A stretch of DNA of 41,371 bases from Saprospiraceae bacterium (GCA_020846655.1 JADLDL010000289.1:1-41371), one strand, 5' to 3'. Counted from the stretch's first letter, positions 34,310-41,371 are shown. The notes: generated by a model not told the origin, from the sequence alone. Program-made: numbers and translations.

Positions 34310-35083
34310 TCAAATATCCTTCCGCCTAAAAATCCGGACCGCCAGGGCCAACGGGCCTACAATCCAGGCCAGCATGGCCAGCATGGATAAGCCCATGCCC
34401 AGGGCAGACCCGAAAAAGTGTTGAAACAGCGCGCCGGTATACCCCATGAGGGCTGCGGCGTCGAGTTGCAGGAGCATGGCGATGCGGGTCAGGTCCACCG
34501 GATTCAGAAAGGTCAGGGCCATCACGGCTTTTTCCAAGGGATAATCGCTGAACGCAAACATGGCCATCAGCACTACGCCGTCGTACAAAATGGTGCACAA
34601 AAACCACAGCAGCAGCGCGATCCCAATACCCCGCGCTTTGTCGCGCGACAAGACGGTCGACAAAAACGCCAAAGAAACAAAAGCCAGCGTCAGCAGCACA
34701 CCGCAGAGGACCAGCACACCGCCCCGCAGCGAACCATCGTACAACAATACCGGCACCCCCACGCCCAGGCCAAACGCCAGACAGAGCGACAGCGCCAGGC
34801 CCAGGTATTGGCCCAGGAAAATATCCGAACGCCGCAGGGGTTGTGCCAGCAGGAGTTCGGTAAACTCATAGGCATTGTACAAATGAATGGTGGCAAATAC
34901 AATGCTTACCAGCGGCAGTACGATCAGGATGATGTTCAACAAACTCATCATGCCCTTCGCGGGATCGCTTTCCAGGTTGAAAAAACTCATTGAAACCACC
35001 ACCAAAAACAACAGATACGCCAGCACAAAGCGGCTGCGCAGGATGTCGTACACCACGTACTTGGCAATTTTCAACAAAGGCAT
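34310..35083 (-). CDS. nosY: NosY, ABC transporter permease for nitrous oxide reductase maturation
   Basis: The membrane part of the NosDFY transporter that supports copper-site assembly in NosZ; 257 residues with six hydrophobic helices (for example SRFVLAYLLFLVVVSMSFF, LLNIILIVLPLVSIVFATIH, YLGLALSLCLAFGLGVGVPV). ATG 35083 (MPLLKIAKYVVYDIL) matches the usual NosY N-terminus. ATG 35152 (MKHFSAIALPG) is 10 bases after the ric stop and would add 23 residues; it cannot be excluded. YEFTELLLAQPLRRSDIFLG is typical of the family. It is separated from its ATPase gene nosF by ric. Confidence 0.9.
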   Translation of the reverse strand: MPLLKIAKYVVYDILRSRFVLAYLLFLVVVSMSFFNLESDPAKGMMSLLNIILIVLPLVSIVFATIHLYNAYEFTELLLAQPLRRSDIFLGQYLGLALSLCLAFGLGVGVPVLLYDGSLRGGVLVLCGVLLTLAFVSLAFLSTVLSRDKARGIGIALLLWFLCTILYDGVVLMAMFAFSDYPLEKAVMALTFLNPVDLTRIAMLLQLDAAALMGYTGALFQHFFGSALGMGLSMLAMLAWIVGPLALAVRIFRRKDI

Positions 35084-35162
35084 AGGCGGGAGCGGCTGTT
35101 CGTCCTGCCGCTTGGCGGCGCCGGGCAGGGCGATGGCGGAAAAGTGTTTCATGGCGGAGGCA

Positions 35163-35888
35163 TTAGTTGGACTGGCGGAGCATTTGCTCCAGCAACATCG
35201 TTTTCGGAAACAAGACATTGTTTTCCAAGTGTACATGCCAGCGCAGGTCCTGGTCCAGTTCGCGGAGTTTGGCAAACGCTACCCGGTAGGTCGCGCAGGC
35301 ATCGGCGGGCAGGCTAAAGTCGCTCGTCAGGTCGCGGATATTGTCGAGCAGGGCGCCGGCGTAGTCGTGCTCGTTTTCCATCATCCCGATGGGGTTCGCT
35401 ACCGTTCCGAACGTGGTAGCGGGCGTTTGCCCGCCGTGCCGGCGCGCGGCACAGAGCCTGGCCACGTACGGAAACAACACTTGTTCTTCTTTGTCCAGGT
35501 GTTCCAGGAGTTCGGTGCTCAGGATCTGGACTTGTTTGGCCACCAGCAGGAGTTCCGGGTGGCGGCCGCCGTGTACCTTGGCTATTTTAGCCGTATAGTC
35601 GAGCAACAAGGGCAGGTTTTCGCGCAGATACCGGTGGTGGGTCTGCACGATGTATTCCGCCAGAAAATCCGGTTCCCAGCGGTCTGTTTGCTGCGAAGGC
35701 ATTTCCGGCGCGTCTATGGCCCGGCCCAGTTCGGCCGACAAATCAGCCCAGTCCAACTGGTGTTCCGAGCAGGCTTTGCCCAGCGTTTTTTTGCCGCCGC
35801 AACAGAAATCGATGCCGTTTCGGCTGAATACTTCGGCGGTCCGGTAGTGTTGGGCTACGACTTCGCCAATGGTCATGTCAGGATGCAT
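35163..35888 (-). CDS. ric: Iron-sulfur cluster repair di-iron protein Ric (ScdA/YtfE/DnrN)
   Basis: A cytoplasmic protein of 241 residues that repairs Fe-S clusters after nitrosative or oxidative damage. The N-terminal ScdA_N domain (MTIGEVVAQHYRTAEVFSRN, then IDFCCGG with the paired Cys) precedes a hemerythrin-like domain whose His/Glu residues bind the di-iron centre: IVQTHHRYLREN, HGGRHPELL, LEHLDKEEQVLFPY, MMENEHDYAG and WHVHLENNVLFPK. Length and domain order fit the family. It lies between nosF and nosY, linking it to NO/N2O metabolism. Confidence 0.95.
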   Translation of the reverse strand: MHPDMTIGEVVAQHYRTAEVFSRNGIDFCCGGKKTLGKACSEHQLDWADLSAELGRAIDAPEMPSQQTDRWEPDFLAEYIVQTHHRYLRENLPLLLDYTAKIAKVHGGRHPELLLVAKQVQILSTELLEHLDKEEQVLFPYVARLCAARRHGGQTPATTFGTVANPIGMMENEHDYAGALLDNIRDLTSDFSLPADACATYRVAFAKLRELDQDLRWHVHLENNVLFPKTMLLEQMLRQSN

Positions 35889-35891
35889 GGT

Positions 35892-35935
35892 GGGAGAGTT
35901 GAGAGTTGAGAGTTGAGTTAGGAGAGTTGAGAGGG
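35892..35935. repeat. GAGAGTT(GA) low-complexity repeat across the nosF stop
   Basis: A run of GAGAGTTGAGAGTTGA-type units spans the end of nosF and the nosF-ric gap. The nosF stop (35918-35920) and the codons for its last residues (PSQLS) are made of this repeat. It belongs to the class of gene-edge simple repeats seen several times in this window. Confidence 0.75.
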
Positions 35936-36643
35936 GCGGTGGCCGGCCATGATGCGTGCCAGGGCTTTGCCGAGCCGTTCTTCGCCGGTTTCTAATTTCA
36001 GGGCTTCGAGGGTTTTGAAAAACACAATTTTGCCGTCCACGAGGTACAGCACCTCAGTGGCCAGTTCCTCCAGGTCGCTCATGATGTGGGAGGTGATCAG
36101 GAACAGTTTGTTCTGTTGTTTTTCGCGCTGGATTTTTTCTTTCAAAATTTCGGCCGACAAGGGGTCGAGCCCTGCCGTGGGTTCGTCGAGGATCATGACC
36201 GGCGGACTGAACAAAAACGCCAGGGCGGCGCTCACTTTTTGGCGGGTACCGCCGGAAAGCGTGCGCATGGTTTTGGAAAAAATCGCGTCGAGCTGGTAGG
36301 CCTGGATGAGTTCTTCGTCGATGGTTTCGGCGGCGCCCTGGCGCAGGTCGCGCATCATGTCAAACAACTGCCCTACCTGCATATTGTCGGGGTAGCGGCC
36401 GATTTGCGGCATATACCCGATGTGGCGCCGGTAGCCGGCATCCTGGCCGATGGGGTGGCCCTGAAACCGGATCGCCCCGCTATCGGGTACCACCATACCG
36501 AGGATGCTCTTGATAAGCGTCGTTTTGCCGGCGCCGTTGGGGCCGATAATGGCCACGGCTTGTCCCCGGCCCACGTGCAGATCGAGTTGGTCCAGCACTT
36601 TGAACTTGCCGAAGGTTTTACTGATGTTTTGTATCTGTAGCAT
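35918..36643 (-). CDS. nosF: NosF, ABC transporter ATP-binding protein
   Basis: The ATPase of the NosDFY transporter; 241 residues. Walker A GPNGAGKTT lies at 34-42, the Q-loop in GYMPQIGRYP, the signature LSGGTRQKVSAALAF, Walker B VMILDEPTAGLDPL and the switch His in ITSHIMSDLEELA. ATG 36643 lies inside the end of nosD, a 26-bp overlap that suggests translational coupling. The protein ends in repeat-encoded residues (PSQLS). Confidence 0.96.
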   Translation of the reverse strand: MLQIQNISKTFGKFKVLDQLDLHVGRGQAVAIIGPNGAGKTTLIKSILGMVVPDSGAIRFQGHPIGQDAGYRRHIGYMPQIGRYPDNMQVGQLFDMMRDLRQGAAETIDEELIQAYQLDAIFSKTMRTLSGGTRQKVSAALAFLFSPPVMILDEPTAGLDPLSAEILKEKIQREKQQNKLFLITSHIMSDLEELATEVLYLVDGKIVFFKTLEALKLETGEERLGKALARIMAGHRPSQLS

Positions 36644-37871
36644 AGGGTTTCAGTAAAGGTGTGTCGTCGCGGAGCTGGTCGGGCGAAAGGCTGGGGATCA
36701 CTTTTTCGGCACGGTCCAGCAGCAAAACCGTGAAACTGCGCCAAAACATCATGGCATAGGGCATTTGATCTGACACCATAGCAAACAAACTGACCGGGTG
36801 GTAGGGCACGTCGCCCAGGCCGTCGCGGTTGAGGTCGTAGCCCTCGTATTTGTCCCAGTAGTTGTGGTTGAAGGTGTTGAGCACCAGTTGGTTGTTGGTG
36901 GCCACGTCGAAGGTGTTGGCCAAAAAATTGTTGTACTGAAAGACGTTGTTGTCGCAACTGGCCTGCACTTTCAGGGCCCAGCCGTTTTGGCGAAACACAT
37001 TGTATTCCAGGGTGCTGCGGGTGCAGCCTTCCATAAAAATAGCGGTGGTGTTTTGCACAAAGGTATTGCCGGAAATATGGCTGCTTTGGATGTCTTTGAG
37101 CAAAATGCCGTAGGCCGCGCCGCCCTGGTTTTCGGAAAAGGTGTTGCCGGACATGATCACGTGCCGGCTGTACATCACGGCCACGCCGGCGCCGTTGCGT
37201 AGGAACAGGTTGTGTTCGTAGTGGTCGTTGTGCGAAAACATGAAGTGCAGGCCGTAGCGGATGTTGCCTTCGCTGTGGTTGTGCGCGATGTAGGAGTTGG
37301 TCACAAACTCGAAATAGATGCCGTCGCGGTGGCCTTGCACCCGGTTGTGGGCCACGTGGATGCTGTCGCATTTCCAGGCGTGGATGCCGTTGCCGGCGCT
37401 TTGTTCCACCGTGCCTTCGGCTTGCAGCCGGTTGCCGCTCACCCAGGTATTCCGGCAGGCCGAGAGGTAAATACCGAAGTAGTTGTTTTCCAAAATATTA
37501 TTAAAAATATACACCCAACGGGCCCGGTACACCTTGATGCCGGCAACGTCTTCCAGCGAGGCGGAGCCGCAGCGCGCTACCCGGAAACCGCTGACCGACA
37601 CGTAGTCGGAGCGGATGCTGAGCGGCTGGTACTGCTGGTCGCCGTCCAGCAAGGGCCAGCCGTCGCCGATCAGGACCAGGGGCTTGTTGATGGTTGTGCC
37701 ACCTTTCACATGGTATTCGCCGCGCAGCACCCGCACGGTGTCGAAGGGCTGCGCCCGGTCGATGGCCGCCTGGATGCTGCTGAGCGCAGTGCCCGGCGCC
37801 ACCACCCAAGTGCGGGCCGGCAGGGCCGGCGCCAGCGCCAAAAAAAGACCGATCCAAACTAATTTTTTCAT
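36618..37871 (-). CDS. nosD: NosD, periplasmic copper-site maturation protein
   Basis: Encodes 417 residues with a signal peptide (MKKLVWIGLFLALAPALPAR). The body is a parallel β-helix with NosD/CASH repeats of N-x-(I/F)-x-x-N: IFNNILENNYFGIYLSACRN, GNRLQAEGTVEQ, HNRVQGHRDGIYFEFVTNSY and YNVFRQNGWALKVQASCDNN. The segment NHNYWDKYEGYDLNRDGLGD followed by VPYHPVSLFAMVSDQ is characteristic of NosD. In the known pathway NosD works with NosF and NosY, receiving copper from NosL and passing it to apo-NosZ. It is 10 bp from nosL and overlaps nosF. Confidence 0.96.
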   Translation of the reverse strand: MKKLVWIGLFLALAPALPARTWVVAPGTALSSIQAAIDRAQPFDTVRVLRGEYHVKGGTTINKPLVLIGDGWPLLDGDQQYQPLSIRSDYVSVSGFRVARCGSASLEDVAGIKVYRARWVYIFNNILENNYFGIYLSACRNTWVSGNRLQAEGTVEQSAGNGIHAWKCDSIHVAHNRVQGHRDGIYFEFVTNSYIAHNHSEGNIRYGLHFMFSHNDHYEHNLFLRNGAGVAVMYSRHVIMSGNTFSENQGGAAYGILLKDIQSSHISGNTFVQNTTAIFMEGCTRSTLEYNVFRQNGWALKVQASCDNNVFQYNNFLANTFDVATNNQLVLNTFNHNYWDKYEGYDLNRDGLGDVPYHPVSLFAMVSDQMPYAMMFWRSFTVLLLDRAEKVIPSLSPDQLRDDTPLLKPYATDTKHQ

Positions 37872-37880
37872 GCTATGGGT

Positions 37881-38924
37881 TTAAAACAGGTCTTGAACAG
37901 CGGCCCAATCGAGCAAATCGCCGCCTGCTATTGCCCGAACCGGCTGCGCATCGGAGGGGCTGGCAAAAGCGACCAGGCCGGAGGCCATAGGGGTGTTGAG
38001 GCCTGGGTTGCGCAAAAACACGGCTTGGGTAGCATCGAGCAGGACGCCTTCGTGGCGGTAATCGACGACATAGATGCCGGCCACATCGGCGGGCTCAAGG
38101 CTGCCTGCGGACAAGAATTTCACACAACAGTTCACATCGTCCAGCACGTACACCTTTCCTTTTTTTGTCGTGATTTCAGCGCCGAAACGTTTGTCCATCA
38201 GCGTCATTTTGCAATGGGCGCAGGCGTCGCTGCCGAAAGCAATCGGCCGGGGCCCCGCCGAGCAATGCCAGCACAACAGCGGCAGCAGGAGCAGTCCGGC
38301 CACTTTGGCCAGGGGGCGTCCGGCGCCGGCCATGGCAGCGGCCCGGTGTTTCTGCCGGTGTTTCCTCCACTCTACGACCACCACCCCAAATGACAACAAG
38401 GTGACGGCCATCAGCACCCAGCCACCCGTATCGGGCAGCGACCAGGCTTCGAAATTGAGCAGTTGTTTGTAGCCAATCACCGGCGGCTGGTACGCCATGC
38501 CGGGGATAACGATCGGGGCTTCGGGGTTGAGGTTGTGGCCGTAGTCGTAGCCCCAACGCCAAAAATCAAACAGCGCCAGCGAATCGGCTACCGCCAACAC
38601 CAGGTAATAGGCCAGCGCCGACCACCAGCGACCCAGCAACGCCAGCGCCAGGCACAAGGCCGCCACCGCCAGGATCACCGTGCCCAGGTACTGAAACTCC
38701 GGGAACATCTCCACGCTGATCGGTCGCATACCGATGTAGTGGTTCAGCGCGCTGATGATTTTCACGTCGCCCGTGAGGGTATTGTGCCAGATTTTCATCT
38801 CCAGGCCCTCCGGATATTGCGGAGCAGTCAGGTAAATGTTCCAAATGGGCACCTTGAGCATGACCAGCAACAGCACGGCGCCCAGGGCCAGCAGCGTTCG
38901 GGAAAGTGTGGAGATTTTGTACAT
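37881..38924 (-). CDS. nosL: Membrane domain fused to a NosL copper chaperone
   Basis: Encodes 347 residues. The first ~200 form a membrane module with about four hydrophobic helices (TLLALGAVLLLVMLKVPIWN, TVILAVAALCLALALLGRW, YYLVLAVADSLALFDFW, WVLMAVTLLSFGVVVVEW) and an outward loop. From ~205 a second signal-like segment, VAGLLLLPLLCWHC with Cys221, leads into a NosL domain: CxxC at 235/238 in SDACAHCKMTLMDKRFGAEI, then KVYVLDDVNCCVKFL. NosL delivers Cu(I) for NosZ assembly and is normally a stand-alone lipoprotein. The frame is continuous. An internal ATG at residue 198 could also start a separate NosL lipoprotein. Confidence 0.88.
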   Translation of the reverse strand: MYKISTLSRTLLALGAVLLLVMLKVPIWNIYLTAPQYPEGLEMKIWHNTLTGDVKIISALNHYIGMRPISVEMFPEFQYLGTVILAVAALCLALALLGRWWSALAYYLVLAVADSLALFDFWRWGYDYGHNLNPEAPIVIPGMAYQPPVIGYKQLLNFEAWSLPDTGGWVLMAVTLLSFGVVVVEWRKHRQKHRAAAMAGAGRPLAKVAGLLLLPLLCWHCSAGPRPIAFGSDACAHCKMTLMDKRFGAEITTKKGKVYVLDDVNCCVKFLSAGSLEPADVAGIYVVDYRHEGVLLDATQAVFLRNPGLNTPMASGLVAFASPSDAQPVRAIAGGDLLDWAAVQDLF

Positions 38925-39022
38925 CGTGTTTTGTGTTTTGTGGTGCGGGTTTCGGGGTGCGTGTTTCGTGGTGCGGGGTGCGTGTTTGGTGGTGCGTGTT
39001 TCGGGGTGCGTGTTTCGGGGTA
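38925..39022. repeat. Degenerate GTGTTTCG(G/T)GGTGC heptad array
   Basis: About 98 bp of degenerate 7- and 14-base units (GTGTTTTG, GTGTTTCGGGGTGC, GTGTTTCGTGGTGC) begin directly next to the nosL start codon. It is the same family as 15841-15917 and is matched by an inverted copy at 39222-39277, making a nested palindromic region between nosL and the fasciclin gene. Confidence 0.85.
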
Positions 39023-39058
39023 CGGAAATGGCACACAGTGTAGTCTACGTTTTTCGGC

Positions 39059-39203
39059 ATTTCACGCCCGGGACAACCCCACCCCCGGCCCCTCCCCATA
39101 AATGGGCGGGGGGCTCACTCGTTTAAAGTTAGGTTATCGTATAGGGAGGCTCCCCTCCCATTTATGGGGAGGGGCCGGGGGTGGGGTTCTTCCAGCGTGA
39201 AAA
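39059..39203. repeat. Inverted repeat with perfect 32-bp arms (AACCCCACCCCCGGCCCC type)
   Basis: Arms 39075-39106 and 39157-39188 are perfectly complementary over 32 bases, and weaker pairing (TTTCACGC with GCGTGAAA) extends the structure to about 39059-39203. The loop is 50 bases. It fills the centre of the 353-bp gene-free region 38925-39277. Such C-rich inverted repeats are common between genes in Bacteroidota; termination or mobile-repeat origin are both possible. Confidence 0.9.
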
Positions 39204-39221
39204 ACCAGGAAATTTTCGCAC

Positions 39222-39277
39222 CCTCGAAACACGCACAACGCACCCCGAAACACGAAATACGCACCCCGAAACACGTT
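39222..39277. repeat. Inverted copy of the GTGTTTCGGGGTGC array
   Basis: Units such as CGAAACACG and GCACCCCGAAACACG read as the reverse complement of the array at 38925-39022. The array ends at the stop codon of the fasciclin gene (39278-39280). With the other copy it flanks the central C-rich inverted repeat symmetrically. Confidence 0.85.
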
Positions 39278-39826
39278 CTACTCAGGCAACAACACCGTAT
39301 CAATGATGTGCACGATACCATTCGAAGCCGGCACAGAGGCGACAATCCGGGCGGTCCCGTTGATGATGACCACGCCGTCTTTCACCGCCAGGGTGATATT
39401 TTTCAGGTTGACCTGGTTCAGTTTTTGGCCGTCGCGCATTTGTTCTTTCTTCACCACGCCCACGAAGGTGTGGTATTCGAGAATATTGCTCAGCGCGGCC
39501 TTGTTTTCAGGTTTCATCAAATTATCCAGCGTTTCTTTCGGCACTTTGGCAAAGGCCGCATCCGTGGGCGCAAACACCGTAAACGGCCCGGCGTTCGACA
39601 ACGCATCGACCAAACTGGCGGCCTGCACCGCCGCAACCAGGGTCGTGTGATCCTTGGAGCCCACCGCGATCTGGACAATGTTTTTCTGCGATACATCGTC
39701 CTGCACGCCCGACTGGCCCACGGCCGCTGGCGCTGCTGCATCCTGGCTTTCCGCCGCACCGGAACCACAGGCCGACCAAACACTGACACCCAGTGTCAAC
39801 ACAAGCAATTGAAACAGATATTTCAT
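39278..39826 (-). CDS. Fasciclin (FAS1) domain lipoprotein of the nos cluster
   Basis: Encodes 182 residues from ATG 39826; a longer frame to 39901 lacks a signal-like start. The signal peptide MKYLFQLLVLTLGVSVWSAC ends in a lipobox-like SVWSAC. An Ala/Gln-rich spacer leads to one FAS1 domain (~50-180) with the conserved blocks TTLVAAVQAASLVDALSNAG, PFTVFAPTDAAFAKVPKETL, LSNILEYHTFVG and NGIVHIIDTVLLP. It lies between nosZ and nosL on the same strand. FAS1 domains mediate adhesion or protein contacts; a role in N2O reductase assembly or anchoring is only inferred from position. Confidence 0.92.
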   Translation of the reverse strand: MKYLFQLLVLTLGVSVWSACGSGAAESQDAAAPAAVGQSGVQDDVSQKNIVQIAVGSKDHTTLVAAVQAASLVDALSNAGPFTVFAPTDAAFAKVPKETLDNLMKPENKAALSNILEYHTFVGVVKKEQMRDGQKLNQVNLKNITLAVKDGVVIINGTARIVASVPASNGIVHIIDTVLLPE

Positions 39827-39929
39827 TTTAAAACAGCGTTTTAGGTGAAAAAAAACAGGTTTTTTGGGGGCGACTCGAAAGGGACTCGACCGGGGCGGCA
39901 TACATGTGGCGCTACTTGTTATGTGGTTC

Positions 39930-40260
39930 GGCCCTAAAGGGCCTCGACCAGGGCGGCGTAAACGCCGCGCTACCTGCTATGTGACCCAATGGGAGGTCGG
40001 CCCTAAAGGGCCTCAACCAGGGCGGCATAAATGCCGCGCTACCTGCTACGTGACCCAATGGGATGTCGGCCCTAAAGGGCCTCAACCAGGGCGGCATAAA
40101 TGCCGCGCTACCTGCTATGTGACCCAATGGGATGTCGGCCCTAAAGGGCCTCAACCAGGGCGGCATAAATGCCGCGCTACCTGCTACGTGACCCAATGGG
40201 AGGTCGGCCCTAAAGGGCCTTGACCAGGGCGGCATAAATGCCGCGCTACCTGTCCCAATT
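39930..40260. repeat. 69-bp tandem repeat, about five units, each with two palindromes
   Basis: GGCCCTAAAGGGCC recurs at 39930, 39999, 40068, 40137 and 40206, exactly 69 bases apart. A more degenerate unit precedes it (~39869-39929), and the last unit is shortened near 40254. Each unit contains the 14-bp palindrome and a second hairpin (GCGGCATAAATGCCGC). In the first unit this is GCGGCGTAAACGCCGC: both sides of the stem changed together, so pairing is kept. The array fills most of the 486-bp gap between the fasciclin gene and nosZ. Because 69 is divisible by three, the array stays open in several frames, but it does not look coding. Confidence 0.92.
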
Positions 40261-40313
40261 GACCACATTGACCACATTAAAAAATTGGCCACATTAAAAT
40301 AATTGGCCACATT
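40259..40313. repeat. Four TTG(A/G)CCACATT direct repeats at the nosZ 3' end
   Basis: Copies lie at 40259, 40268, 40285 and 40303 (spacing 9, 17 and 18 bases); the last touches the nosZ stop codon (40313-40315). A protein-binding cluster or a decayed simple repeat are both possible. Nothing else is seen between here and the 69-bp array. Confidence 0.65.
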
Positions 40314-41371
40314 CATTGCGGTGTTTCTTCGCCGGTGCTGAATTTCAGCGGGAGGCTGGAGCCGGCGGGCGAAACGCGCATGTAGCCTTGCATTTCCTGG
40401 TGGAGGGCTGAGCAGAAGTCGGTGCAATAGAAGGGCACAACACCGGCGCGGTCGGGTTTCCAGCGGAGGGTTTGGGTCTCCCCGGGCATGATGAGGATTT
40501 CGGCGGTGTTGGCGCCTTTGATAGCAAAGCCGTGCGGTACATCCCAGTCCTGTTCGAGGTTGGTGACGTGGAAAAAGACCTCATCGCCTACCCGGACGCC
40601 TTCGATATTGTCGGGGGTGAGGTGCGAGCGGATGGCGGTCATGTACACGTGCACCTGGTTGCCTTCCCGAACCACCTTGGTTTGGCCTTCGCCTTTGGCC
40701 ACATAGGGGTGGTTGTTGTCTTCGATTCTGTAAATTTTGACAGAGTTTTTCTGCAACAAGGCTGCCGGCATGGCATTGGCGTAGTGTGGCTCGCCGACCG
40801 TCGGGAAGTCGAGGATGAGTTTCATTTTGTCGCCGCTAATGTCGTACAACTGGGCCGATTGGGCCAGTTCGGGGCCGGTGGGCAGGTAGCGGTCTTTGGT
40901 GATTTTGTTGTAGGCCACCACGTATTTGCCCCAGGGCTTGCGGGTGTCGCCGCCGGGCACGCAGAGGTGGCCGATGGAATAGTAGGTGGGTACGCGGTCG
41001 AGCACTTGCAGGCTTTGGACGTTCCACTTGACGATTTCGGACGACACGAAGAAGGAGGTGTAGGCGTTGCCGTTGGCGTCAAACTCGGTGTGCAAGGGGC
41101 CCAGGCCGGGTTTTTGCACTTCTCCGTGGAGCACGGCATCGTATTTCAGCACCGGGATGCCCTCGTATTCACCTTCGAAATTTTGCGCAGCAATGGCTTT
41201 TTGCATTTTGTCAAAGGAAAATACCGGAATGATGGCCGCCAGTTTGCCCGAGCCGACGATGTATTCGCCGGTAGGGTTCACGTCGCAGCCGTGCGGGCTC
41301 TTTGGGCAAGGGATGAAGTAGCAGAAATCTTTGAGCACCTTGGGGTCGAGCATGATGGCCTCGGTTTCCCA
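40313..41371 (-). CDS. nosZ: Nitrous oxide reductase NosZ (N-terminal part outside window)
   Basis: Reduces N2O to N2 in the periplasm; the last 352 residues are visible and the frame is open to the window edge. The visible part includes propeller segments of the CuZ domain (SPHGCDVNPTGEYIVGSGKL, YYSIGHLCVPGGDTRKPWGK, FPTVGEPHYANAMPA) and the C-terminal cupredoxin domain with the CuA motif FYCTDFCSALHQEMQGYM (Cys, Cys, His, Met ligands) plus VPHGFAIKG. The gene order with a nearby NosL/NosD/NosF/NosY set and no NosR in the window suggests the clade II (atypical) type, which needs the missing N-terminus to confirm (Sec rather than Tat signal). Confidence 0.95.
   Translation of the reverse strand, partial: WETEAIMLDPKVLKDFCYFIPCPKSPHGCDVNPTGEYIVGSGKLAAIIPVFSFDKMQKAIAAQNFEGEYEGIPVLKYDAVLHGEVQKPGLGPLHTEFDANGNAYTSFFVSSEIVKWNVQSLQVLDRVPTYYSIGHLCVPGGDTRKPWGKYVVAYNKITKDRYLPTGPELAQSAQLYDISGDKMKLILDFPTVGEPHYANAMPAALLQKNSVKIYRIEDNNHPYVAKGEGQTKVVREGNQVHVYMTAIRSHLTPDNIEGVRVGDEVFFHVTNLEQDWDVPHGFAIKGANTAEILIMPGETQTLRWKPDRAGVVPFYCTDFCSALHQEMQGYMRVSPAGSSLPLKFSTGEETPQ

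Noticed and set aside
39930-40260. CRISPR-like regular repeats
   Set aside because: The whole 69-bp unit is repeated, with no variable spacers, and no cas genes are present.
39864-40427. Long reading frames on both strands through the 69-bp array (119 and 171 residues)
   Set aside because: They exist only because 69 is a multiple of three. The changes between units keep hairpin pairing, there is no signal or domain, and the minus-strand frame runs into nosZ in another frame.

Overview
The window comes from a GC-rich member of the Bacteroidota, most likely of the Saprospiria type. Supporting signs are exported proteins with type IX secretion (T9SS) C-terminal domains, a carboxypeptidase-regulatory-like/β-barrel outer-membrane protein, a LytTR/LytS-type two-component pair, Bacteroidota-style -7 promoter boxes (TAnnTTTG) without clear Shine-Dalgarno sequences, and many palindromic intergenic repeats. 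This placement is inferred from gene content; there is no rRNA gene in the window.

Left part (1-9754): the end of a membrane-anchored seven-repeat WD40 protein, a P-type cation ATPase, recN, thyA, and a large secreted reprolysin-like metalloprotease. Next (9770-16494, all on the minus strand) comes an ECF sigma factor, an unusual protein that has an inner-membrane helix and a C-terminal β-barrel, and a PepSY-like lipoprotein. A 197-bp near-perfect inverted repeat follows, and then two overlapping genes of unknown function. The middle (16732-26759) holds a secreted subtilase, a DUF1295 membrane protein, a LytTR response regulator with its LytS-like kinase, a divergent Spy-like small protein plus outer-membrane β-barrel protein, and a lipoyl-dependent acyltransferase (E2). 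From 26888 to 34196 there is a secreted β-propeller protein with a T9SS tail. It is followed by a plus-strand run of pepD-type dipeptidase, a DUF1653 protein, a quinone-oxidoreductase-like enzyme, an L,D-transpeptidase, and a protein joining an ATP-cone to a PD-(D/E)XK nuclease.

Right part (34310-41371, minus strand): a nitrous oxide reductase cluster in the order nosZ (cut by the window edge), fasciclin-domain lipoprotein, nosL (fused to a membrane domain), nosD, nosF, ric (di-iron Fe-S repair protein), nosY. Together these reduce N2O to N2 (NosZ), supply and insert copper (NosL, NosDFY), and probably repair iron-sulfur clusters damaged by NO (Ric).

Intergenic DNA is rich in repeats: a 69-bp tandem array whose second hairpin shows a compensatory base change, several long inverted repeats, a perfect 19-bp hairpin, and low-complexity heptad or hexad arrays. 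At several genes these repeats run across the stop codon. No CRISPR array, tRNA, rRNA or transposase gene was seen. The most unusual items are the ECF-linked protein with both an inner-membrane helix and a barrel, the ATP-cone nuclease, the NosL fusion, the unknown gene pair at 9770-13257, and the structured repeats.
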